Of a stretch of DNA of 64,000 nucleotides, positions 25,340-34,217 are shown piece by piece (position 1 is the stretch's first letter; each line of letters begins with the position of its first letter). The stretch is from Acidimicrobiales bacterium. GTDB lineage: Bacteria; Actinomycetota; Acidimicrobiia; Acidimicrobiales; Iamiaceae. A program made the translations under genes and the position numbers. The notes under the pieces are model-generated. The model worked only from the letters and a program-made list of their open reading frames with translations, ran no database searches and was not told the DNA's origin. Where the stretch lies: NCBI GenBank assembly GCA_035547835.1, contig DASZTW010000017.1:248001-312000 (forward strand), read 5' to 3'.

Positions 25340-28300
25340 TCCCGTCGCTCGTCGCCGATGAGGTGCGCGCTGCGGTCGTCGAGTACCTGTCGACGACCTT
25401 CGCGCTCAGCGACGACGAGACCCGTCGGGCGCTCACCGAGTTCCTGAGTGACGAGACCGACGGCATCTTCCGCGGCCCCTACCTCCGGGTACGCACACCA
25501 TTTCGATCAGTAGGCACCGACTGGGAGCCGCCGATCGATTGGCTCCCCGACGGGTTCGCTCCCTACATCCACCAGGCACGCGCCTTCGAACGGCTGTCGT
25601 CGCTCGACCACGCCCCGCAGCCCACGATCGTCACGACCGGAACCGGGTCGGGTAAGACCGAGTCGTTCCTGTATCCGATCCTCGACCACTGCGTGCGAGC
25701 CCACGCCCACGGCGAACAAGGCGTGAAAGCGCTGCTGCTGTACCCGATGAACGCGCTGGCCACCGACCAAGCGCGCCGTCTCGCCGAACTGCTGCGCAAC
25801 GACCCGGGGTTGGTCGGGCTCACCGCTGGCATCTACATCGGCAGCGAAGGCGGCCGGCACACCACGCTCGGCCCCGATCACCTCGTCGACGATCGCAACA
25901 CGCTGCGGGCAAACCCGCCCGACATCTTGTTGACCAACTACAAGATGCTCGACTTCTTGTTGCTCCGCCGCGAAGACCGCGACTTGTGGGTGTCGAACCC
26001 CGCCGGCGCCCTGCGCTACATCGTGCTCGACGAGTTCCACACCTACGACGGCGCACAGGGAACCGACGTGGCGATGCTGCTGCGGCGCCTCGGCGTCACC
26101 ACCGGCCACGCCGAGCCTGGACGGCCCCTCGGTTCCATCACCCCTGTGGCCACCTCGGCCACGCTCGGCTCGGGGCACGCTGCCGGCGATGCGCTCCGCG
26201 AGTTCGCCGAGCGCGTCTTCGGCACACCGTTCACCGGCGACGCGCTTATCGGTGAGCAACGACAGACAGCCGAGGAAGCGTGCGGCATCACCGACTACGA
26301 GCTGCCGATCCCCGATGTGGCCGACATCCTCGAGGTCGCCGACGACGACCTCGACGCACTCGCGATGGGGTTCACCGGCGAGAGTGCACCACTCGACCCA
26401 GTGACGCTCGGCTCCAAGCTGTTGTCGCACACGTTGACACGAGCCGTGTTGAGCGCTGTCGGTGAGCAGAGCAAGTCATGGGCTGAAGCCGTGGAGTCGG
26501 TGGTGACCCGAGCACCGAACTGGGGCGCGGCATTGCAACGTGATCCAGCGGCCGTCGGCGAAGCCCTGTCGCGCTACCTCGCCTTGCTGGCCGTCGCTCG
26601 CCGCGCCGCCCCTTCAGGAGACCAGCGGCCGCTGTTCAGCATCGAGGTGCAGCTCTGGGTGCGAGAAGTATCCCGCCTGCTTCGCTCCGTCAGCCCGTCG
26701 CCCCGGTTCCGGTGGTCTGACAGCGCGGTCCCCGAAGACGACGCCGACCCGGCGCCTGAGCTGCCGTCGATCTACTGCCGCCACTGCGGCCGAGCCGGCT
26801 GGATGGCTGTGCACTCCGAGTTCGACGGGGGCATCCGCTTCGAGGCAGGCCAGGCCTACACCCAGTCGATGCAGAGCCCAGCCAGGAACCGGGCCCTGGT
26901 CCGCGCCACCGAGGACGAACCCGATGTGCGGCACCTCGACCCGCAGCGGCAGACCCTCGTTGGGACCGCCACCGAGACGACCATCCCTGTGCTCGTCACC
27001 CCAGGCGACGACCAGGCCCGCCGTTCGGAGTGCCCGTCGTGCGGGCAGGCCGAAGGGATCCGATTCCTCGGGTCGCGGGTGGCCAGCCTTGCGTCGGTGT
27101 GCATCACGCAACTGTTCGGCTCGAACCTCGTCTACCAGGAGGAGCGCAAGCTCCTGGCGTTCACCGACTCGGTGCAAGACGCGTCGCACCGCGCAGCCTT
27201 CTTCGCCGGGCGGACCTACCGCTTCAACTTCCGCACTCGGCTGGCCGAGATCGTGCAACAGCACGGCCAGCTCCCGCTGCACGACCTCGGCGGGGAAGTG
27301 CTCGCCGAAGCCGGCGATGATCCCGCGGCCATCCATGCGCTCACCCCACCCGACCTGCTGCGACACCCCACCGTGCGCACCCTGTGGACCGATGCCCCGA
27401 TCGCCGCCGGTCGCGACGTGCTCGAACAGCGGCTCAGCCTCGAAGCGGACCTGGAGCTCGGGCTGCGCTCGACAATGGGCCGCACCCTCGAGCTCACCCG
27501 CGTCGTGGCCGCCCGAGTCGACCTGCAGCACCTCACCGAGCTTGCCGACCTGGTGGCCGAAGCCCACCAGCACCTCACGGGCAACCAAGTGCTCGCCGAT
27601 ACCGTGCCCGGCTACGAGGTGTACGTGCGCGGCCTGGTAGAGCGCCTTCGCCTACGTGGCGCGATCTTCCACCCGTGGCTCAAGCCCTATGTGAACGACG
27701 ACGGCAACGTGTGGCGTATCTGGGGCGGCCGACCCGACGGCATGCTCGCCTTCCCCCAAGGCGTGAGCCGGCCCGCATTCGCAACCACTGGGCCCGCCAC
27801 TGCCGGGAGCAAGGGCGCGTCGTTCGACTCGATCACCGCGCTGGGCTCGACGCCCTCGTGGGCAGTCGACTGGGCGATCCGCTGCCTCGGCGTGACGCCC
27901 CAAGAGGGACGTGACCTGAACCTCCGCGCGTACGAGCTCCTCGCCGCCGAGGGCGTGCTCGACGCACGAACCACCGCCGGTCACCACACCCTCTACGGCC
28001 TCGACCCACACCTCATCGTCGTCACGAGCATCGACGACGACCTCGCCGAGGAGGCCATGGTGCGATGCCCAGTGTGCGTGGGCCACCATGCCGTCGCGCC
28101 CGACCAGCTCGTGCACTGGGAAGGCACGCCCTGCCTGAGATACCGCTGCCCCGGTCGCTATACCGCCGCGCCACCCGAGCCCTCGAACTTCTACCGCACC
28201 CTCTACCGCTCCGGGGCGATGCGGCGCGTGGTCACCGACGAGCACACCGGCCTGCTCGACCGCCCCGACCGCGAGCGAATCGAGAGCGCCTTCAAGGCCG

Positions 28301-31300
28301 GCACTGACCCCGACGCGCCCAACGTGCTCACCTGCACGCCCACCATGGAGCTCGGCATCGACATCGGTGACCTATCCGCTGTGATGCTCACTTCGGTGCC
28401 GCGCTCGCCCGCCTCGTACATCCAGCGGGTCGGCCGCGCGGGACGGCTCACCGGCAACTCGTTCGTGGCCGCTGTCATGCCCACCGAACCGCGGGCGCTC
28501 TACTACCTCGCCGACCCCGAGCAGATGATCGCGGGCGAAGTGCGGCCCCCGAGCTGCTACCTCGACGCCGTCGAGATCCTCTGCCGTCAGTACCTCGCCT
28601 TCCTGATCGACCGGACCGCGACCGGATCGGTGCCCGCCCCTCCCCTGTCGAATCGGATCGGCGACCTCATGCGCACCGGCCTCGACCCCGGAGGCTGGCT
28701 CCGAGCAGTGCTCGACTCGAGCACCACCGACCCTGCCCACGTCGAATCGTTCCTGGCGCAGTTCGGCGACGAGGTGAGCCCCGAGAGCGCCGACGCAGTC
28801 CGACGCTTCGCCGACGGCGGCATCGAGCTCGCCGCGAAGACCGCCGCCGAGGACTGGAACGAGCGGCTCGCGGATCTCGGCCGGCGACGCGACCGACTGA
28901 AAGCCGGCATCGACAAGCTCGAAGAGCTCAAGCACCGAGACGACGACCAAGAAGGAGACCTCAAGCGCCTCAAGGGAGAACGCCGAGCGGTCATCGACAT
29001 GATGCGGCGCGACCGCCAGGAGTACTCACTCAGCGCGCTCGAACGCCTCGGACTGCTGCCGAACTACGAGCTGATCGACGATGCCACGGAGCTCGAAGCG
29101 TCGCTGTGGTCCTACGACGAGACCGGCGGCTTCCAAGTCGACAACTACCAGTACCAACGACCGGCGAGCATCGCCCTCAGTGAGTTCGCGCCCGCGAACA
29201 GCTTCTACGTGCGCGGCCACAAGCTGCTGATCGACGCGCTCGACATCGGCACGTCGATCGAGCTGCTCTACGAGCGATGGCGCCTCTGCCCCGAGTGCGG
29301 CTTTGGTGCCGACGAGAACAGCCGGAGCACCTGGAGCGAGTGCCCGCGCTGCGGCACGACGGCTATCGCCGACGCCGGCGCGGCCCACCAACTGCTGCGG
29401 TTCCGTCGTTCGTATTGCTCCGACTCGGAGGAACGGGCGCGGGTCTACGACGAAACCGACGATCGCGAACGGGTCTCCTACAACATCGTGCAGTCAGTCG
29501 ACGTGGACCCAGTCGACGTCGTGGAAGCACACGAGCACAAGCATGTGACCTTCGGGATGGAGATGGCCCGAGCCGCCACGATCCGCACCCTCAACCTGGG
29601 GCCGTCCACCTGGAACGGCGAGCGGACGATGATCGCCGGTCAGGAAGCAACCGCGCCGCGCTTTCGCACCTGTCGCTATTGCGGAGCCGTCTACGGCGCT
29701 CGCCGCAAAGGCGAGATCGAGCATCGCGGGTGGTGCCAAGTGCGTTCAGGGGCGCGCACCGAAGCCTGGGATCATCCCGTGCTCATCCACGAGATGCGCA
29801 CCGAGGCGGTGCGCTTGCTCCTGCCTGTCTCGACGTTCGAGGTCGACGAGCGCCTCGCCAGCTTCAAAGGCGCGCTGCTTCTGGGCTTGCGGCTCGACTT
29901 CGGGGGCGAACCGGAGCACCTCCAGATCATCACGGCCGACCACCCAGGCTCTGGCGGACCCGGTCGGCGCCGCTTCCTCGTGCTGCATGACACCGTGCCG
30001 GGCGGCACCGGCTACTTGGCCCGGCTGGCCGACCCAGACCGCCTCGCGCACATCCTGCGCACAGCCCGCGAGGCGATCTCGCGGTGCCCGTGCCGCGACG
30101 AGGGCAAGCTCGCCTGCCACCGTTGTCTGCTCGCGGGCGTGGCGCCCCGCGAGATCGGGCGGGTTTCACGAACGCTGGCGCTCGAGCTGCTCGATGAGCT
30201 CCTCGAGCCTTGGGAGTTCGACCGCGTGGCCAGCGTCGCCGAGATCAAGATCGGCGGGCTCGAAGAGTCCGAACTGGAGCGACGGTTCAAAGTCGCCTTC
30301 AAAGCGTGGGCAGCCAAGACCAGCACCGGTGATCCGATCGAGGCCACCATCACGTCCAAACCACGACCCGGCGGCCGCGAAGCACTCGAGCTGCGGCTCA
30401 CCACGGCCGACGACACCTGCCGGTGGCTCATCGAAGAGCAATGCGATCTCGACACCGACCCTCCGACACGACCGGACTACCTCATCGTTCGCCAAGACGA
30501 CGTGTCGCCGGCAGTCGCCGTCTACCTCGACGGCTTCCAGTACCACGCCTCACCCGAGAACTGCGTGCTCGCCGGCGACGCCATCAAGCGCCGAGGCGTA
30601 CGAGCCGCCGGGCACCTCGTGTGGAGCCTGACCTGGCGCGACGTGCTCGCATTCCACGAGGCGACAGAAGCCGCGGTCACATCCCCACCGCCCGATAAAC
30701 GGCTCCTCACACGAGACGGTCGCCGCACCGCACAGGACGTCCACCACCAGCTCGGCGACGGAACACTTGACGTGGCCGCAGCGGACCACAACCCGATGCG
30801 GCTTCTGATCGAGTTCCTCGCCAAGCCCGACATGGAGTCCTGGGAACAACTTGCCGCATCGGTGAGTGCCGGCCTCGCCCGGCAAGGGTCCCAACAAGCC
30901 GCTGCCCAGGCCGAGTGTGCTGCGGTGTTGCGCGCTGCACTTCACCTCCAGCCCTCCCCGTCGACCGCTGGCGAAGGCTTGGTGACGGCGGCCGCGCAGA
31001 TTGCAGAAGGCCTCCCGGTGACGGCAATCCTTGATGCTCGGGCCGAGGTGGGTGGCCAGGCTGCGCAACGCTGGACCGTCGTCGCGACGATTGACGACCG
31101 CCCCGAAGCGCTGCGTGAACCGGAACATCCAGCGCGATGGGGCGCGTGGCTGCAATTGGCAAATGTGCTGCAGTTCCTCCGCCGGGATCGCCAGGCCTGG
31201 TTCACCGCGGTGAGCGAGGCCGACTCGATCGACATCGACGACTTCGATGTGGTGTTGTCGCCGTTCACGCCGGTGCTAACAGAGTCCGAGGCGTCGCCCG

Positions 31301-31602
31301 ACGGACCTGGCGACGCCGCCCGCGAGGAGCTCGACCTGATCGTCGACCATGCAGCGCGCGCGCTGGTCGAGCAAGTTCTCGCGGTCGGGGGGCCAATCCC
31401 GGAGGCGGGCTACGAACCGGGCGGCACCGACGGGTGGCTGCTGGAGGTTGCGTGGCCAGCGCAGCGCGTCGCGGTGCTTGCGGCGGGGGCGCACGACGAT
31501 GCCGCCCTCACCGCGTGGCTGACTGCTCACGATTGGGAAGCGCGGCCCGCCAACGCGTGGACGGCCGATGAGCTCAGGTCGTGCATCGAGGAGCGCAGCT
31601 GA
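25336..31602 (+). CDS. Giant DEAD/DEAH helicase + DUF1998 + nuclease-fold fusion (DrmA-DrmB/DruE-like)
   Basis: A 2088-residue protein. N-terminal helicase lobe: T-G-T-G-S-G-K-T (residue ~100), L-D-E-F-H-T-Y-D-G (residue ~231) and T-S-A-T-L-G-S-G. Second lobe: T-M-E-L-G-I-D-I-G-D-L and Q-R-V-G-R-A-G-R (residue ~1030). Between the lobes and after lie CxxC zinc sites (YCRHCG, CPSCG, CPVC, CPECG, CPRCG, CRYCG). DUF1998 follows at residues ~1500-1610, with L-H-D-T-V-P-G-G-T-G-Y and a C-x-C...C-x2-C cluster. Residues ~1640-1770 resemble Vsr/DUF559-type nucleases: R-P-D-Y-L-I, V-A-V-Y-L-D-G-F-Q-Y-H-A and W-S-L-T-W-R-D-V. DISARM keeps DrmA and DrmB separate; Druantia DruE is a comparable single giant. 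The last 300 residues are unrecognised. Confidence 0.85.
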   Translation: MIPSLVADEVRAAVVEYLSTTFALSDDETRRALTEFLSDETDGIFRGPYLRVRTPFRSVGTDWEPPIDWLPDGFAPYIHQARAFERLSSLDHAPQPTIVTTGTGSGKTESFLYPILDHCVRAHAHGEQGVKALLLYPMNALATDQARRLAELLRNDPGLVGLTAGIYIGSEGGRHTTLGPDHLVDDRNTLRANPPDILLTNYKMLDFLLLRREDRDLWVSNPAGALRYIVLDEFHTYDGAQGTDVAMLLRRLGVTTGHAEPGRPLGSITPVATSATLGSGHAAGDALREFAERVFGTPFTGDALIGEQRQTAEEACGITDYELPIPDVADILEVADDDLDALAMGFTGESAPLDPVTLGSKLLSHTLTRAVLSAVGEQSKSWAEAVESVVTRAPNWGAALQRDPAAVGEALSRYLALLAVARRAAPSGDQRPLFSIEVQLWVREVSRLLRSVSPSPRFRWSDSAVPEDDADPAPELPSIYCRHCGRAGWMAVHSEFDGGIRFEAGQAYTQSMQSPARNRALVRATEDEPDVRHLDPQRQTLVGTATETTIPVLVTPGDDQARRSECPSCGQAEGIRFLGSRVASLASVCITQLFGSNLVYQEERKLLAFTDSVQDASHRAAFFAGRTYRFNFRTRLAEIVQQHGQLPLHDLGGEVLAEAGDDPAAIHALTPPDLLRHPTVRTLWTDAPIAAGRDVLEQRLSLEADLELGLRSTMGRTLELTRVVAARVDLQHLTELADLVAEAHQHLTGNQVLADTVPGYEVYVRGLVERLRLRGAIFHPWLKPYVNDDGNVWRIWGGRPDGMLAFPQGVSRPAFATTGPATAGSKGASFDSITALGSTPSWAVDWAIRCLGVTPQEGRDLNLRAYELLAAEGVLDARTTAGHHTLYGLDPHLIVVTSIDDDLAEEAMVRCPVCVGHHAVAPDQLVHWEGTPCLRYRCPGRYTAAPPEPSNFYRTLYRSGAMRRVVTDEHTGLLDRPDRERIESAFKAGTDPDAPNVLTCTPTMELGIDIGDLSAVMLTSVPRSPASYIQRVGRAGRLTGNSFVAAVMPTEPRALYYLADPEQMIAGEVRPPSCYLDAVEILCRQYLAFLIDRTATGSVPAPPLSNRIGDLMRTGLDPGGWLRAVLDSSTTDPAHVESFLAQFGDEVSPESADAVRRFADGGIELAAKTAAEDWNERLADLGRRRDRLKAGIDKLEELKHRDDDQEGDLKRLKGERRAVIDMMRRDRQEYSLSALERLGLLPNYELIDDATELEASLWSYDETGGFQVDNYQYQRPASIALSEFAPANSFYVRGHKLLIDALDIGTSIELLYERWRLCPECGFGADENSRSTWSECPRCGTTAIADAGAAHQLLRFRRSYCSDSEERARVYDETDDRERVSYNIVQSVDVDPVDVVEAHEHKHVTFGMEMARAATIRTLNLGPSTWNGERTMIAGQEATAPRFRTCRYCGAVYGARRKGEIEHRGWCQVRSGARTEAWDHPVLIHEMRTEAVRLLLPVSTFEVDERLASFKGALLLGLRLDFGGEPEHLQIITADHPGSGGPGRRRFLVLHDTVPGGTGYLARLADPDRLAHILRTAREAISRCPCRDEGKLACHRCLLAGVAPREIGRVSRTLALELLDELLEPWEFDRVASVAEIKIGGLEESELERRFKVAFKAWAAKTSTGDPIEATITSKPRPGGREALELRLTTADDTCRWLIEEQCDLDTDPPTRPDYLIVRQDDVSPAVAVYLDGFQYHASPENCVLAGDAIKRRGVRAAGHLVWSLTWRDVLAFHEATEAAVTSPPPDKRLLTRDGRRTAQDVHHQLGDGTLDVAAADHNPMRLLIEFLAKPDMESWEQLAASVSAGLARQGSQQAAAQAECAAVLRAALHLQPSPSTAGEGLVTAAAQIAEGLPVTAILDARAEVGGQAAQRWTVVATIDDRPEALREPEHPARWGAWLQLANVLQFLRRDRQAWFTAVSEADSIDIDDFDVVLSPFTPVLTESEASPDGPGDAAREELDLIVDHAARALVEQVLAVGGPIPEAGYEPGGTDGWLLEVAWPAQRVAVLAAGAHDDAALTAWLTAHDWEARPANAWTADELRSCIEERS

Positions 31603-33713
31603 TGCCCAAGTTGGTCATCTCCAGCGAGGGCCTCAGCGACTTCGGCGACCTGCCCAAGCCGCAGCGAGCCAAGGTCCGCGACGTGTTCGCCAAGTTCCAA
31701 GCACACCAACACGCCGGGCTCCACCTCGAGAAGCTCGAAAACCCCAAAGACCCTCGCGTTCGCACCATCCGCATCGACCAGCAATACCGCGGGATCGTGA
31801 TGGCGCCCGACCAGGGCGACACCTTCACGCTCGTCCGCGTGCTCACTCACGACAAAGCCGACAACTGGGTGAGCCGCAACACGTTTCGCGTGAACGAGGC
31901 AACGGGTGCGCTCGAAGTCCAGGACCTGGTCGCGATCCAGGAGCTCGGCGCTGAGGTAGTAGGTGAGTCCACAACACCGGCCACGTTGTTCGTGGGGCGC
32001 TCGGACAAAGACTTCCAGCAGCTTGGCATCCCCGCCGAGCTCATCCCGCTGATTCGCACCATCAGCGACGACGCTCAGCTCGACGCACTGGCCACACTGC
32101 TCACACCAGGCCAGGAGATCGCCCTCACCGGCCTCGCCACGGGTGCAACCGTTGAGGAGATCTGGGCCGAGCTGGTGGCCGACGAAGACCCAGGCGCCGT
32201 CGACACCGACGACCTCGATGCCGCGCTGGAACGGCCCGTCACACGAGCCGGTTTCTTCGTCACCGCCGACCTCGAAGAGCTGCAAGAAGTGTTGGACCAG
32301 CCGTTCGCGGCGTGGCGGGTGTTCCTCCATCCCGACCAACGGCGCTTGGCCTACCGCCGGGAGTACAACGGCCCCGTACGCGTCACCGGAGGCGCCGGAA
32401 CCGGCAAGACGACCGTTGCGCTGCACCGTGCCCGCGCCCTCGCCGAGCTGGGCTCCCCCGATGAGCACCGCATCTTGTTCACGACCTTCACCCGGAGCCT
32501 CACCGCCGCCATCGAGGAACAACTACGGCTGCTTGGGGGGCCAGCACTCGCAAATCGGGTCGACGTCATCAACGTCGACCGCCTCGCCGCACAGATCGTG
32601 CGTGAAGCTGAAGGCCGAGCGCCCCGCCTCGCAACCGACGACGAGGTCCGCGAGCTGTGGCGCGACGTTGTCGACGAGAACGGCACCCCGTTCACACCCA
32701 CGTTCCTCGACCAAGAGTGGCGCCACGTGGTGCTCGGCCAGGGCCTCGCCGACCGAGACACCTACTTGACCGCAGCCCGGCCCGGTCGGGGCGTGCGGCT
32801 CACGCGGCGCCAACGGATCCAGGTGTGGCGGTGCGTTGAGGACTTCACGAACCGCCTCGTGGGCTCCTCGCGACGGACGCACCTCCAACTCGCTGACGCT
32901 GCCGCCAGCGCGCTCCAAGCCAGATCGGTGAAGCCGTACGACCACGTGCTGGTGGACGAGGCGCAAGACCTCCACCCCGCGCAGTGGCGCATGCTGCGCG
33001 CCGCCGTGGCGGTCGACACCAAGAACGACATGTTCATCGTGGGCGACACGCACCAGCGCATCTACGACAACCGGGTCACCCTCTCGCGGGTGGGCATCAA
33101 CGTGCGCGGGCGGTCGCGTCGGCTCCGGATCAACTACCGGACTACGCACGAGATCCTGCGCTGGTCACTCGGCCTCCTGCGCGGGGAAGCCTTCGATGAC
33201 ATGGACGACTCCACCGACACGCTCGAGGGCTACCGGTCACAGATGCACGGCGCGGCCCCGACGGTCGAGGGGTATCCCTCGACTGCCCAGGAGCTCGCGG
33301 CCATGGCCGGCGCGGTGCAGGCATGGCTCGACGCCGGCGTCGCTCCTGGCGAGATCGGTATCGCTGCCCGTACCCGCGACCGCTGCACGGTGGCCGTGCA
33401 GGCACTCGAAGGGGCCGGGATCGCGGCCGTGGTGCGCGAACGCGACAAGGAGATCCCGCCCGATCGGATCGCCGTAGCCACGATGCACCAGATGAAGGGC
33501 CACGAGTTCCGATGCGTCGCCATCGTCGACGCGAGCGAAGGGCAGGTCCCCTCTCCCTACGCCCTGACCCCCGAGGCAGTCGACCCAACAGAGCACGCCA
33601 ACGACCTAAAACAAGAGCGCAGCCTGCTCTACGTCGCCTGCACCCGTGCTCGCGACGACCTGCGAATCAGCTGGTCCGGCGCACCCAGCGAGTTCCTCGC
33701 ACCCCTGCTCTGA
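31602..33713 (+). CDS. UvrD-like SF1 helicase with RelE-like N-terminal domain
   Basis: A 703-residue protein. ATG 31602 shares its A with the stop of the previous gene (TGATG) and has GAGGAG upstream, so it is coupled to the operon. Residues 1-95 resemble RelE/YafQ-type small beta domains (HLEKLENPKDPRVRTIRI, Y-R-G-I-V, L-V-R-V-L-T-H-D-K-A-D-N-W). Residues 255-703 form an SF1A helicase: G-G-A-G-T-G-K-T (residue ~263), L-V-D-E-A-Q-D-L-H-P (residue ~449), G-D-T-H-Q-R-I-Y, T-M-H-Q-M-K-G-H-E-F and Y-V-A-C-T-R-A-R-D-D-L. It is not part of canonical DISARM, and its position as last coupled gene suggests a DNA-unwinding or processing role in this system. Confidence 0.85.
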   Translation: MPKLVISSEGLSDFGDLPKPQRAKVRDVFAKFQAHQHAGLHLEKLENPKDPRVRTIRIDQQYRGIVMAPDQGDTFTLVRVLTHDKADNWVSRNTFRVNEATGALEVQDLVAIQELGAEVVGESTTPATLFVGRSDKDFQQLGIPAELIPLIRTISDDAQLDALATLLTPGQEIALTGLATGATVEEIWAELVADEDPGAVDTDDLDAALERPVTRAGFFVTADLEELQEVLDQPFAAWRVFLHPDQRRLAYRREYNGPVRVTGGAGTGKTTVALHRARALAELGSPDEHRILFTTFTRSLTAAIEEQLRLLGGPALANRVDVINVDRLAAQIVREAEGRAPRLATDDEVRELWRDVVDENGTPFTPTFLDQEWRHVVLGQGLADRDTYLTAARPGRGVRLTRRQRIQVWRCVEDFTNRLVGSSRRTHLQLADAAASALQARSVKPYDHVLVDEAQDLHPAQWRMLRAAVAVDTKNDMFIVGDTHQRIYDNRVTLSRVGINVRGRSRRLRINYRTTHEILRWSLGLLRGEAFDDMDDSTDTLEGYRSQMHGAAPTVEGYPSTAQELAAMAGAVQAWLDAGVAPGEIGIAARTRDRCTVAVQALEGAGIAAVVRERDKEIPPDRIAVATMHQMKGHEFRCVAIVDASEGQVPSPYALTPEAVDPTEHANDLKQERSLLYVACTRARDDLRISWSGAPSEFLAPLL

Positions 33714-33721
33714 GGCCCCGC

Positions 33722-34084
33722 CTACGGGATGGAGATCACCAGGTCTGGCCGACCGAGCTGCCTGCACACCTCGTTGGCCACCCGGGCGTCGTCCTCCATC
33801 CCGATCGGGCTCTGCACGTCGTTCTCGTCGTCGTCCGTCAAGATGAAGTACTCGATCCCGGCCCGCAGCGTGGCGCGCTGAGCCGGGTCCAGCTGCTCCG
33901 AGCCCTCGAGAAGCGTGCTGTAGAGGGCCGCAATCGAGCGAGCCAGATCCAGCTCCAAGAACTCGTGATCGAAGCTCTGCTCATCGAGCACGTCGAGATG
34001 CGTCGCGATCCGCGTCTGCAACAGCCGCAAGTCGACCACCGAAGTGGGCGCCTTCATCGCCGTGAACGCCGCCATCTCATCCAT
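33722..34084 (-). CDS. Small acidic protein of unknown function at the end of the defence operon
   Basis: A 120-residue protein; ATG 34082-34084 is chosen for a GGAGG five bases upstream (an ATG at 34108 would add eight residues). It is acidic and helical with no membrane segment. The C-terminal pattern G-I-E-Y-F-I-L-T-D-D-D-E-N-D, S-P-I-G-M-E-D-D-A-R-V and L-G-R-P-D-L-V-I faintly recalls DUF1232 (YkvA-like), but I would not assign that family. It is convergent with the helicase operon, with stop codons 8 bases apart. It could belong to the following SRA-nuclease transcript, as both are minus strand. Confidence 0.6.
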   Translation of the reverse strand: MDEMAAFTAMKAPTSVVDLRLLQTRIATHLDVLDEQSFDHEFLELDLARSIAALYSTLLEGSEQLDPAQRATLRAGIEYFILTDDDENDVQSPIGMEDDARVANEVCRQLGRPDLVISIP

Positions 34085-34217
34085 CTCAGCCTCCGCCCAA
34101 GACCCCATCAGGTTCCATCGGCCACCGAACCCCGCCGTTGAGCCGAAGCGAGTGTAGGCACGACACCTCGATCAGGCGCTGCAACGTCTCCACTTGTCGA
34201 CACGGCCACCAGACGCG

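Noticed and set aside
17853-33713. BREX or canonical Druantia assignment for the four-gene operon
   Set aside because: No PglZ, BrxC or BrxA/B-like gene and no DruA-D, DruH or DruM-like partner; gene content fits a DISARM-like layout better, though the giant helicase resembles DruE in size.
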